Position numbers and translations under genes: made by a program. Of a stretch of 8,111 nt of DNA, positions 1-7,236 are shown piece after piece. Source of the DNA: Alistipes sp. (GTDB taxonomy: Bacteria; Bacteroidota; Bacteroidia; Bacteroidales; Rikenellaceae); the NCBI GenBank assembly GCA_017380955.1, contig JAFOCZ010000129.1:1-8111 (forward strand). Reading direction: 5' to 3'. Below the pieces are notes generated by a model, which worked only from the letters and a program-made list of their open reading frames with translations, ran no database searches and had not been told where the DNA came from. Every line of letters starts with the position of its first letter. Position 1 is the first letter of the stretch.

Positions 1-18
1 ATATATGTACTTTCTCAT
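1..18 (-). CDS. 5' end of a probable fifth operon gene (partial)
   Basis: An ATG at 18-16 on the minus strand opens a frame reading MRKYIY up to the window edge. It lies 7 nt after the TAA stop of the 549-aa lipoprotein gene, which matches the tight spacing seen elsewhere in this operon. The first residues (M-R-K followed by hydrophobic or aromatic residues) resemble the start of the preceding gene, MRKLYI, and could begin another signal peptide. Only six codons are visible, so the product cannot be named. In related Bacteroidota operons of lipoproteins the next gene may be another lipoprotein or an outer-membrane protein, but that is only inference. Confidence 0.5.
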
Positions 19-25
19 AGCGAAC

Positions 26-1675
26 TTACTCCATTTCGTCGTTAAACTCATATCGTGAGCGGTAGAGAGGATATGCCTCGAAGTAATACTCACGTGATGT
101 AGGTACGTTGCTGAATCCTACGATATTACCATCGCTGTCATAGCTCTTCTCCTGCTGTGGGAATACCAGCACCTCGGCAGCCCACTCCATAAGGTTGGGG
201 TGGTAGAGCAACCACTCTGGTAACTCTCCGGTCATAAAGTTGAGGTTCAGACGCAGTGTGCGGATGTTGGGCAACACACGGGGCAACTGATGCTCCACAG
301 CCCAGGTTAGTGTATCACCACGCTCGGCGATATCTTTAGCGGTGTAGGCGCGGACACGCTCTTTGAGGTCAGGCAACGAGCCCTCGATGTAGTTGTACGA
401 GAGTCCCAACTCCTCGAGATTCTCCCAAAGGAGTAGTCTGCTAACAGCGTCGTCGTTGTCCATATTGGCGTAGATGCCATCTCTGCTGCTGTAGTCACGA
501 ATATCCGATAGTGAGTAGCGGCGGTTGCTCGATAGGTCTAACGCCGTGAGGTGTGGGAAGTTCTCGGGGCTGAGCACCTCGGGAATAGCCGCGAAGTTGT
601 TGGAGTCGAGGTATAGACCCTCCAGCGTATCTCCCAACTCGGCAAAGTTGTCGGGAAGTGACACAAGACCTATAGCCGCCACACGCAACTCCTTCAGGTA
701 GTTAAGCGTAGCGACTTCTGCGCAGAGGTTTATATCCTTGAGCATAGCGTTCACATTGCCATACAACGACAGGGTCTCGAGATACTTGAGGTGCTTAACC
801 TCCACAGGGATGTCATCCTCGGTGTTGAAGTAACTGAGGTCGAGGTCACGCACACGACCTATAGCCTCGGCACAAGGTAGTGACTTATCCGAAGACTTCC
901 ACAATCGCAAGCACTCCCACCTGTCCATAGGCTCGGTGGTTGAGAGAACACCCTCGCTCCAGCACTCCATCTTGTTGTAGATGGTAACAACGGCCAACGA
1001 GTCACCATTGCGGTTATCCTCAATCAGCGGACCTGCCAACTGGCGCACCTTAATCGTCGCAGGCTTCTCGAGGGTCTCGCCATTCTTAGGCACAAGCATA
1101 AGCATAGCCTCGCGGCTCTTGGGGTCGGAGTTCATCTTCCAGTCGATATGCAGACGTGTAGAGCGTGGACGTGCGCCACGGTCAAGAGTCAAGGTGTAGT
1201 CGCCAACCGACAACCACTCCACGTCGCTCACAACGTCAAACTCCACATTTGCCTTTACATCCACCTCCACATAGCGCTCGGCACGCACTGCCGAGGCCTC
1301 GATGCTCACAAAGTCTGTAGAGGCAGCGATGCTGTGTGCAAAGCCATCCTGTGTGATGGCTATCTGTTGCAGAATCTCACCGTCGGACATAAAGCGCACG
1401 GTGGTGGTGCGAGGGTCATTCACAAGCGTAGAGTCCACCTTTACACGGCACTCCACCTCGCCACGACCATTTGCCGGAGATATCATCAGCCACGGCACAT
1501 CGGCCTGTGCGGTCCACTCTCTGTCGGAGCGTATGGTGATGCTGTGCTCGCCACCTGCGGCCTTGGCCTTAATCTCCGATTTGTCGCTCTCGAAGCCCTT
1601 GAAACCCTCGGTGGTGTCGTTCTGGCAACTGCCCATAACGATGGCAGCGGCAATAAGTATGTATAACTTTCTCAT
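26..1675 (-). CDS. BACON-like and leucine-rich repeat lipoprotein, 549 aa
   Basis: Predicted outer-membrane lipoprotein with probable binding function; ligand unknown and no catalytic motif seen. Residues 1-16 form a signal peptide ending in the lipobox MGSC, so Cys17 is the likely lipidated residue; it is followed by QND, an acidic patch of the kind linked to surface export in Bacteroidota. Residues about 27-112 look like a BACON domain (beta-sandwich with EWTAQADVPWLMISP and a closing IAITQDG). Residues about 118-213 look like a second, more divergent copy (VEWLSVG, ending TIKVRQLAG). A cap with Trp and Cys at about 230-270 leads into LRRs from about 272 to 495, including GLYLDSNNFAAIP, LGLSYNYIEGSLP and LRLNLNFMTGELP; the last two resemble plant-type LRRs (NxxxGxxP). 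The tail after about 500 has no recognised fold. The start is fixed by the signal peptide and by an ATG only 2 nt after the upstream gene's stop, which suggests coupled translation. Domain calls are from pattern reading, not from a profile search. Confidence 0.9.
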   Translation of the reverse strand: MRKLYILIAAAIVMGSCQNDTTEGFKGFESDKSEIKAKAAGGEHSITIRSDREWTAQADVPWLMISPANGRGEVECRVKVDSTLVNDPRTTTVRFMSDGEILQQIAITQDGFAHSIAASTDFVSIEASAVRAERYVEVDVKANVEFDVVSDVEWLSVGDYTLTLDRGARPRSTRLHIDWKMNSDPKSREAMLMLVPKNGETLEKPATIKVRQLAGPLIEDNRNGDSLAVVTIYNKMECWSEGVLSTTEPMDRWECLRLWKSSDKSLPCAEAIGRVRDLDLSYFNTEDDIPVEVKHLKYLETLSLYGNVNAMLKDINLCAEVATLNYLKELRVAAIGLVSLPDNFAELGDTLEGLYLDSNNFAAIPEVLSPENFPHLTALDLSSNRRYSLSDIRDYSSRDGIYANMDNDDAVSRLLLWENLEELGLSYNYIEGSLPDLKERVRAYTAKDIAERGDTLTWAVEHQLPRVLPNIRTLRLNLNFMTGELPEWLLYHPNLMEWAAEVLVFPQQEKSYDSDGNIVGFSNVPTSREYYFEAYPLYRSRYEFNDEME

Positions 1676-1677
1676 TG

Positions 1678-4269
1678 TTAGTCAAGTTTTAGGGCATCAC
1701 AACCGCGGATGTTCTGCGTTGAGTCGTATACAAGTTCGTAGTATCCCTTCTCGATGTATGGGCATACGTTCGAGAGGTCTATCGAGATGTTTGGGTTATC
1801 CTTAATCTCGAATAGCAGGATATATGGCGAGATGGTGTCGTTGATCTCGCCCAAGTCGTTAGAGCCCATATATAGCGCTGCCATCGTAGGGTGCTTGCCA
1901 ATTCCCGTAGGCCAGTCGCGCAATGTGCGGTTACCCTGGTCATCACGCTGCTGGCGGATGCTGATAACGGTCAGTGGGTCAATCTCAAGGAGACTACGTG
2001 GGAACTCCGAGAGGGCATTGTTCGAGAGGTCGATGCCATAGAGATATGGCAAGTTCTCCTCCGCAAAGTCAGCCTTTGGCAACTCCGCCAGGCGGTTGAA
2101 ACTAAGGTCTATGGTCGAGAGCATAGTGCTGTTAGCACCTATCATAGCACCCTCCTCTATGGTGCGCATACCATTGGCGCTGAGCATCAGCACCTCGACA
2201 ATAGAGCCCGAGCCGAGGATGCGCTTAGGGAGTGTCGCAAGGCGGTTATCCGCAAGATTCAGCGTTCCTGTGTTTACACCGCGCCACTCATCACCATTCT
2301 CCAACTCCGAAATCTGGTTTGACGAGAAGTTGACAGTGAGCATAGTGTAGATAGAGCGTGCCGAGAACAAGTCGGGTAACTTGGTGAGGCAGTTGTTCGA
2401 GCAGGAGAAGGTCTCCATCTGCGACAAGCCACAGAAGTAACCATCCTCGCCGAGGGTAATGGTGTGGATGAGGTTGTTGTCCAGGAGTATCGATGTTGGC
2501 GATATCTCCTTACCCAACGAGTGCACCACCTCCAATTTGTTGAATGTGCAGTCGAGGTATCCCAACTTTGCCATACGCTTCATATAGTCGTGCGATGGTG
2601 TCTCGCGGAGGTTGTTGAAACTGAGGTAGAGAATCTGAATCTCATCGCCCGACTCACCATCTATAATCGCCTCCCAGTCGCTCTTCAACTGCTCACCCGA
2701 TATCGCATAGTTCATAGCCACATTCAAAGACTGCATCTTTGGTAACTTGGTGAGCATATCCAGAGGCAGACGCTCCAGGTCACGGCAGTTGTAAATCTCC
2801 ACATCCATCAGGAACTCGAAGTTTGTCCAACTCCACGACTCCTGCTCGGCGTAGTATGGCGAGTTAGGGTCGATGTCGATAAGGAAATTCTTGGCGGTGA
2901 TAGGGGAGTTGGCAATGAAGAGTTGCTCGAGTTTTGTGCATCGCATTATGGCGCGTGAGATGCCTGTGATGCCGTTTGTGAGGTTGCCAAATGCCACGTC
3001 CAAAGTCTTGGCGCTGTGCAACGCCTCACGCTCCTCGGCGGTCATAATCGCGCGCTGCAACTCCGGAGATAGATCCTTGCGGATGTCGTACTTTAGAGCG
3101 CGGTTGTAGTAGTCCATCGCCGAGATGCGGGCGCTGGTGTCGGTGTAGCCACCGATAAGTTCGTTGTGGTTGCCGAGGTATAGCGTCTGCAACTCTGTCA
3201 ACTGACCTATAGCCTCGGGAACATCGCCCTTAGCGCCAAAGCCCGAGATGTTGAGACCCACAACACGACCCTCGCCATTCAGCGACACGCCAGGCTGGTC
3301 GCCCCACATATCTCGATCCTTGTTGAAGTCCCAGTTGGTGCCAGCATAATACTCCTCGCCGTGGAATGTCCAGTTTGGACCATCCAACGCGAGCCATATC
3401 TCATAGAGTGCCTCGTAGTCCTTGATATGCTCTGCAGTAGCAGATAGCACGATAGGCACGTCGATGGTTGTATGCTGGTTATCCTTCACCGAGAACTCCG
3501 ACTTGAGACTCTCGATATCGGCAGTCTCGAGGCGTGTTCTGCCCTTCGCATCGGCATATGTCGAATAGCCTGTAACGATGTAGTTGCCAGCCTCAAGCCA
3601 CTGCTCTGCCGAGCAGACCATATATGCTGTGAGACCATTGCGGTCGTACAACTCCTTGTCGTGCGACTCCACGAATGCCTCAACATACTGCGTAGCCATA
3701 GCCTTGAAGGTGGTCTTCTGGCTTGTGAACTTATTCTTCACGGTGACATCTATGGCCTTGATGCTCTTGAAGGGGTAGTCGCCCTCGGCGCGTGTAGGCA
3801 TATGCTTGCTGAGTGTGAAGGTCACGAAGCCTCGCTCCACAACGGGGATGCCTATCTTCTTAACCTCCAGACCTCCGTCTGTAACCTTAAACTCTCCAGC
3901 GCCGCCGCCCGAGAGAATAACCTCGTCGAGGTTGTCGTAAATCTTGTAACCGATGACATTGTATGTGCCTGTCACAAGACGCAACTTCTCGCTCTGGAGT
4001 CCCCACTCCGCAGCCTCGGCGTTGTAACTGCCGACAGGCAACGTCTGCGTGATGGTAGAGCCATCCTTCTGCATAATAACCGTTATCTTATGTGCCTCCG
4101 ATAGCCACTCAAGGGCATCCGTAGCACGGCTCTCCTCCATCTGTGCAGCCTTCAGGAGACGAAACTGCACGTAGCCATATTTGGCTTCGATGTTATCGTC
4201 GCCCTTCTGACACCCTGCAAAGGCAAGGAGAAGTATAGAGCCTAAGAAAAGTAGTAGTTTGTGTCTCAT
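1678..4269 (-). CDS. Leucine-rich repeat lipoprotein with plant-type LRR cap, 863 aa
   Basis: Predicted outer-membrane lipoprotein, probably a binding or adhesion protein; ligand unknown. The signal peptide (residues 1-19) ends in FAGC with Cys20 as lipid anchor, followed by QKGDD, a surface-export-like acidic signal. Residues about 27-280 form a beta-rich N-terminal region that starts YGYVQFRLLK; this start resembles the DUF4458 domain found before LRRs in gut Bacteroidales, a tentative match. Residues about 284-330 (ALYEIWLALDGPNW, then NW and W-G-D) resemble the N-terminal cap of plant LRR proteins. LRRs follow from about 334 to 825: for example VVGLNISGFGAKGDVPEAIG, LGNHNELIGG, ILYLSFNNLRETP, TLNLADNRLATLP, TIDLSFNRLAELP and GIDLSNNALSEFP. 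Irregular insertions at about 375-425 and 460-480 break the repeat spacing. The ATG is 21 nt after the upstream stop, and its position is supported by the signal peptide. The same cap-plus-first-repeat pattern occurs in the next gene, so the two are probably distant paralogues in this part. Confidence 0.93.
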   Translation of the reverse strand: MRHKLLLFLGSILLLAFAGCQKGDDNIEAKYGYVQFRLLKAAQMEESRATDALEWLSEAHKITVIMQKDGSTITQTLPVGSYNAEAAEWGLQSEKLRLVTGTYNVIGYKIYDNLDEVILSGGGAGEFKVTDGGLEVKKIGIPVVERGFVTFTLSKHMPTRAEGDYPFKSIKAIDVTVKNKFTSQKTTFKAMATQYVEAFVESHDKELYDRNGLTAYMVCSAEQWLEAGNYIVTGYSTYADAKGRTRLETADIESLKSEFSVKDNQHTTIDVPIVLSATAEHIKDYEALYEIWLALDGPNWTFHGEEYYAGTNWDFNKDRDMWGDQPGVSLNGEGRVVGLNISGFGAKGDVPEAIGQLTELQTLYLGNHNELIGGYTDTSARISAMDYYNRALKYDIRKDLSPELQRAIMTAEEREALHSAKTLDVAFGNLTNGITGISRAIMRCTKLEQLFIANSPITAKNFLIDIDPNSPYYAEQESWSWTNFEFLMDVEIYNCRDLERLPLDMLTKLPKMQSLNVAMNYAISGEQLKSDWEAIIDGESGDEIQILYLSFNNLRETPSHDYMKRMAKLGYLDCTFNKLEVVHSLGKEISPTSILLDNNLIHTITLGEDGYFCGLSQMETFSCSNNCLTKLPDLFSARSIYTMLTVNFSSNQISELENGDEWRGVNTGTLNLADNRLATLPKRILGSGSIVEVLMLSANGMRTIEEGAMIGANSTMLSTIDLSFNRLAELPKADFAEENLPYLYGIDLSNNALSEFPRSLLEIDPLTVISIRQQRDDQGNRTLRDWPTGIGKHPTMAALYMGSNDLGEINDTISPYILLFEIKDNPNISIDLSNVCPYIEKGYYELVYDSTQNIRGCDALKLD

Positions 4270-4290
4270 AGTGTAGTGTGTTGTGTTATG

Positions 4291-5886
4291 CTACTCCGCA
4301 GACTGGGCAAGAGGTGTCACAACGAGTATCTTCTTCACCTCGTTGTAGGCCTTGAATACCACGACCATATTCTGACCATTCCAGCCATCGTTAGGACCCC
4401 AGAGGTGTATCGCAAGGCGCTCCTCGGTGTTCTCGCCGATGTAATATTCGCCCTCGTTCATCTTGAGTGGCTTGTCGCCCAACCACACCTCTGCTGTGGC
4501 TGTGCCATCCTCGTAGTTTGCGGTAGCCCAATTCTCGATGCGTGGGTTTACGATAACACCAGGGCGCTTATCCCCCACAGGGTTTACGAAATCGCACTTA
4601 AAGATATCCTCGCAACCATACTTCTCGGCGAGTGCAGTGTCGTTGTATGGTAGACAAGGGATTTCAAGCGTGGTGATAGAGTGGTAGGCATACATACCAT
4701 CGTACTCACCTCTCCCGTCAAAGTCACACTGCACAAACTCGGCAAGGATATACTGCACATAGTCCTCCTTGACACACTCAAGGGCGATACCCGAAGAGTC
4801 GTCGGTGGTGATGATATCATCCTTGAAGCCCTCGCCACGAATGTTGTTGGCAACCTTACTTGGCAGTGCTATGACCATACCATAGCGTGGCGCGCCAGAG
4901 TGCTCGTCAATGGTGAGTGCCTGGCTCTGCTTGTCGAAGTGCATCCAGCTATTGCGGTCGCTCTCCTTGTACTCAACATAGTTTGGAATACCGCGCTCGA
5001 TCTTCTTCTCGAAGTATACTATCGTATAGTCGTTATCCTGTGCGGTGATGGTGTACTCCAACTTATCGCTGAAGGTCACTGTTGTGCCGCTCACAGGGTC
5101 ACTCTGGCGGAATGTCTGACCGTCGAGCGATACCTCCCAGCCATAGTAATACTCCGTAGGACCTATATAGGTGAGTTTGTCTTTACCCATACCTGCGTAG
5201 GTGATAGGGAACTCAAAGGTGTGCTCGCCCTTTTCATCCGAGAAGATGATCTTGTGACCGTCGGCCTCCGTGATCTCGCTCTTCTCGCGCTCGCCATCGT
5301 TTACTATGCGTAGCAATACCTCGATCTGCTCGCCAGGAACGCCGCTGATGGCGTTGGTGATCTCTATAGTGCCATTCTCGTGCTTCACAGCCACCTCCAC
5401 CCAGTCGGGGATGTGGGTAGCGGCGTAGCGGAAGTTACCGTCGATACGCGTAGGAGTCCAGTCCACATAGCCGAGTTTGAAGACCTTGATAGGGGTGTCG
5501 GTGATGTCGTAGAGTTTGATATACAACTCCTTAGGGTGGCGCTTGATGGTGGCGATGATGCCCTTCTTGCCATCCTTCTTCATAGTGATGTTGGCGGTAC
5601 TCCACTGGTTACCGTTGTTCTCGTCGGTGATGTTGAGGGTGATGGTGTGGATGCCTGAGCCACCAGCCATCTCCTGGAGATAACCTCCCGAGGTGGCAAA
5701 CTGGCACCATACCTGATCCGAAGATATCGACCAACTGCCATTAACAGAGAAGGATATCGTTGGCTTCTCGCCAGCCTTAACCTCTTTCTCGATAGCGCCA
5801 GGGATAGGACCTACCTCCTCCTTCTGGCACGCAAAACCTAAAATTGCGATAACCGCAATAGCAATAATATTCTTGATACGTTTCAT
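4291..5886 (-). CDS. BACON-like lipoprotein of unknown function, 531 aa
   Basis: Predicted cell-envelope lipoprotein. Residues 1-19 form a signal peptide (KRIK, then a long Ile/Ala core) ending in GFAC; Cys20 is the likely anchor, and QKEE follows it, an acidic signal typical of surface lipoproteins in Bacteroidota. Residues about 31-115 have a BACON-like pattern: VKAGEKPTISFSVNGSWSIS, then VWCQFATSGG, then a closing strand ending IIATIKR. Residues 120-230 are another beta-rich segment that could be a second Ig-like module (DWVEVAVKHENGTIEIT resembles the W-V/L-x-V strand of BACON domains). The C-terminal half (about 235-531) is not recognised; it holds Cys at 371, 387, 411, 425 and 431, which could form disulfides outside the cell. 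It may belong to one of the Bacteroides lipoprotein DUF families (DUF5003 was considered), but this could not be tested. No enzyme motif is visible. Spacing is 32 nt from the upstream gene and 21 nt to the downstream gene, consistent with one transcript. Confidence 0.9.
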   Translation of the reverse strand: MKRIKNIIAIAVIAILGFACQKEEVGPIPGAIEKEVKAGEKPTISFSVNGSWSISSDQVWCQFATSGGYLQEMAGGSGIHTITLNITDENNGNQWSTANITMKKDGKKGIIATIKRHPKELYIKLYDITDTPIKVFKLGYVDWTPTRIDGNFRYAATHIPDWVEVAVKHENGTIEITNAISGVPGEQIEVLLRIVNDGEREKSEITEADGHKIIFSDEKGEHTFEFPITYAGMGKDKLTYIGPTEYYYGWEVSLDGQTFRQSDPVSGTTVTFSDKLEYTITAQDNDYTIVYFEKKIERGIPNYVEYKESDRNSWMHFDKQSQALTIDEHSGAPRYGMVIALPSKVANNIRGEGFKDDIITTDDSSGIALECVKEDYVQYILAEFVQCDFDGRGEYDGMYAYHSITTLEIPCLPYNDTALAEKYGCEDIFKCDFVNPVGDKRPGVIVNPRIENWATANYEDGTATAEVWLGDKPLKMNEGEYYIGENTEERLAIHLWGPNDGWNGQNMVVVFKAYNEVKKILVVTPLAQSAE

Positions 5887-5918
5887 ATGTGTGTTGTTTA
5901 TATTCGTTGGATAAAGGT

Positions 5919-6791
5919 TTATAATCCCTCGCGCATAATGCGCTCAGCCTCGTCGTCGGAAATCCACTCGAGGATATGACCAAAGTAGCCCACTGTGCCT
6001 ACCTCCTCGACATACATCTCGGTGTAGAGCAAGAGGAAGTTCTCGCAGGTGCTGTAGTACGACAGGTACTCATCGGGTGCTGCGCCCATCATAAGTTTAC
6101 CGTTGCCGTAGATAGTGCCAAAGGCCTCGCCCGTAGTGCCTAACACCTGAGCACCGCAGAGCGTGGCAAGAGGATTCAGGCGGTCGTTGTTGTGCATCTT
6201 CACACGGATGTCGTAATCCTCGTAGAACATATCCTCGATAACCACAACACCCTCCTCGCTCTTGTCGGCGTAGGTGTGTACAAGGTGTGAGTCACGATTC
6301 ATATACTGCATCGACCAGGTAGAGGTAACCACGGCATAACCCTCGAAGTTATGGATATCGAACTCGCAGCAACGCTGTAGTGTGATGGTCGCGGTATTAG
6401 CCTTGTTGTCGTTGAACAGAAGGTTTAACTTAATCTCAAGGGGTGTGTTAGGCTCTATGCTCTCGGCGATGCCTCTGATACGCACCGCAGTGTTGCGCTT
6501 ACCCTCCTTGATGGTCACGGTGTGTGACTCCACCACAAAGTGCACATCCTCGATGGCGCTGCTTTCGGCAGCCACAACCTCTACGCCAATATTTTGGTTG
6601 CTATGCATAGCCTCGGTGGCAACCACAGAAATCTCAAACCACTCCTCGTTGTCGACAACACCAAAGGTGTAATTGCTCTTGGCAAAGGATACCCTGTTGT
6701 TGTCGTTGGATGCTGGCTCTTCGCTTTTGCATCCGCACAAGAGCAGCAATATGGCAACAAATGCCAAAAGCCTCATATTCGTAACTCTCAT
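5919..6791 (-). CDS. Lipoprotein with Calx-beta-like N-terminal half, 290 aa; first gene of operon
   Basis: Predicted envelope lipoprotein and first gene of the operon. From the ATG at 6791, residues 1-20 form a signal peptide with lipobox LCGC; Cys21 is followed by KSEE, again an acidic surface-export-like signal. A second in-frame ATG at 6776 would give a shorter, also plausible leader with Cys at 16; both lie downstream of the predicted promoter. The open frame continues upstream to 6995, but starts there would lie upstream of the promoter and bury the signal peptide, so they were not used. Residues about 33-140 (VSFAKSNYTFGVVDNEEWFE, IEDVHF, HTVTIKEGKRNTAVRIRG) follow a Calx-beta-like pattern: a strand, a conserved acidic D-x-x-F segment and an I-x-x-G turn. 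Residues about 141-290 start CCEFDIHNFEGYAVV and resemble the C-terminal domains of Bacteroides lipoproteins such as DUF4984; that family name is tentative. The function is unknown. The protein ends RIMREGL, 32 nt before the next gene. Confidence 0.88.
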   Translation of the reverse strand: MRVTNMRLLAFVAILLLLCGCKSEEPASNDNNRVSFAKSNYTFGVVDNEEWFEISVVATEAMHSNQNIGVEVVAAESSAIEDVHFVVESHTVTIKEGKRNTAVRIRGIAESIEPNTPLEIKLNLLFNDNKANTATITLQRCCEFDIHNFEGYAVVTSTWSMQYMNRDSHLVHTYADKSEEGVVVIEDMFYEDYDIRVKMHNNDRLNPLATLCGAQVLGTTGEAFGTIYGNGKLMMGAAPDEYLSYYSTCENFLLLYTEMYVEEVGTVGYFGHILEWISDDEAERIMREGL

Positions 6792-6830
6792 AAAAATGAA
6801 AAAATTAGTTTCTGAAATGTTATTATTATG

Positions 6831-6862
6831 CAAATATATGTAAAAATATCTGAATCTGCAAC
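6831..6862 (-). promoter_or_regulatory. Bacteroidota promoter for the lipoprotein operon
   Basis: On the minus strand the sequence TATATTTG (plus-strand 6838-6831) matches the Bacteroidota -7 element TAnnTTTG exactly. Twenty bases upstream is GTTG (6862-6859), a 3-of-4 match to the -33 element TTTG, with the expected spacing. Transcription would start at about 6824, giving a leader of roughly 33 nt to the ATG at 6791, or 48 nt to the ATG at 6776. No operator or riboswitch is evident in this short leader. The call rests on motif and spacing only. Confidence 0.75.
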
Positions 6863-6863
6863 A

Positions 6864-7079
6864 ATGCGTATGCGTGCGCGTATGATGTGCGCGATTTTGG
6901 TTATCTATTCCGAGCGTAAGTTTCGCGAGATGGACTACGATGGCGCTACGGAGGGGTATATGATGGAGGCATACACCTATAACTCCGAAAATCACTATTA
7001 ATGATAGAGTTATGAGGAGAATATCGTGGAGGAGTACCAGAAGGATATCGCGGAGATTGTGGCAAGAAATATTAGGTGA
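6864..7079 (+). pseudogene. Degraded coding remnant with triple in-frame stop
   Basis: An open frame from ATG at 6864 reads 45 codons to TAA at 6999. Its second half looks like protein rather than chance sequence (YSERKFREMDYDGATEGYMM, then EAYTYNSENHY). The stop is followed in frame by TGA (7002) and TAG (7005); the same frame then resumes as SYEENIVEEYQKDIAEIVAR, then NIR, before a final TGA at 7077. The two parts together read like the C-terminal end of one acidic, helical protein, so the simplest view is a broken 3' remnant of a plus-strand gene whose 5' part was lost. The first 14 codons (MRMRARMMCAI...) come from a repetitive ATGCGT-rich stretch that overlaps the operon promoter region and may not be original coding sequence. 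The family is not recognised. An alternative is a genuine 45-aa small protein, but no promoter for it was seen. Confidence 0.5.
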
Positions 7080-7144
7080 CGCAGAAAATGTTAATGTGCT
7101 GAATATTAGTACTATAACGATTTATGGTGAAAATATTATTAAAA

Positions 7145-7158
7145 AATTTTTAAAAATT
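7145..7158. repeat. 14-bp perfect AT palindrome upstream of the tRNA promoter
   Basis: AATTTTTAAAAATT is identical to its reverse complement. It ends one base before the -33 element of the tRNA promoter. It may act as an A+T-rich upstream element for RNA polymerase or bind a regulator, or may simply reflect low sequence complexity. Confidence 0.4.
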
Positions 7159-7159
7159 A

Positions 7160-7191
7160 TTTGGAGGTAGCGGATATTTGTATTATCTTTG
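7160..7191 (+). promoter_or_regulatory. Bacteroidota promoter for the initiator tRNA
   Basis: TTTG at 7160-7163 and TATCTTTG at 7184-7191 match both the -33 (TTTG) and -7 (TAnnTTTG) consensus elements perfectly, with 20 bases between them, the usual spacing. The start of transcription would be near 7198, about 39 nt before the mature tRNA 5' end, leaving a leader for RNase P to remove. The region just upstream (7134-7159) is almost pure A+T and could help RNA polymerase bind. Confidence 0.88.
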
Positions 7192-7236
7192 CACTCGCAA
7201 TTAAGGAAAAACGGCAAACGCCATTTAACGATACAT

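Noticed and set aside
1148..1666. 172-codon plus-strand open frame opposite the 549-aa lipoprotein gene
   Set aside because: It is antisense to a convincing lipoprotein gene, has no protein-like domain pattern, and has many His/Cys/Arg residues typical of a shadow frame. The same applies to the other plus-strand frames at 981-1199, 1302-1805, 1754-2350, 2464-2745, 2873-3109, 3472-4104, 4261-4653, 4681-5313, 5380-5658 and 6382-6815.
3486..3686. Minus-strand 66-codon frame inside the 863-aa gene (and similar ones at 307-498, 4584-4853, 5385-5573 and 5777-5983)
   Set aside because: These overlap real genes in another frame of the same strand, are Ser/Thr/Arg-rich, and have no independent start signal or domain pattern.
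6864..6895. ATGCGT-rich stretch as a tandem repeat or CRISPR-like unit
   Set aside because: Only two exact ATGCGT copies are followed by imperfect variants. There are no spacers or regular period, so it is only a short low-complexity stretch.
6792..6995. Upstream extension of the first operon gene to an ATG at 6995
   Set aside because: The added residues are rich in His, Arg and Thr and look non-coding. They would put the start upstream of the predicted promoter, and they would bury the lipoprotein signal peptide inside the protein.
7012..7170. 52-codon plus-strand ORF starting MRRISWRS
   Set aside because: It runs in a different frame from the coding-like remnant, is Arg-rich and then A/T-rich low complexity, and overlaps the -33 element of the tRNA promoter. 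It is most likely chance.
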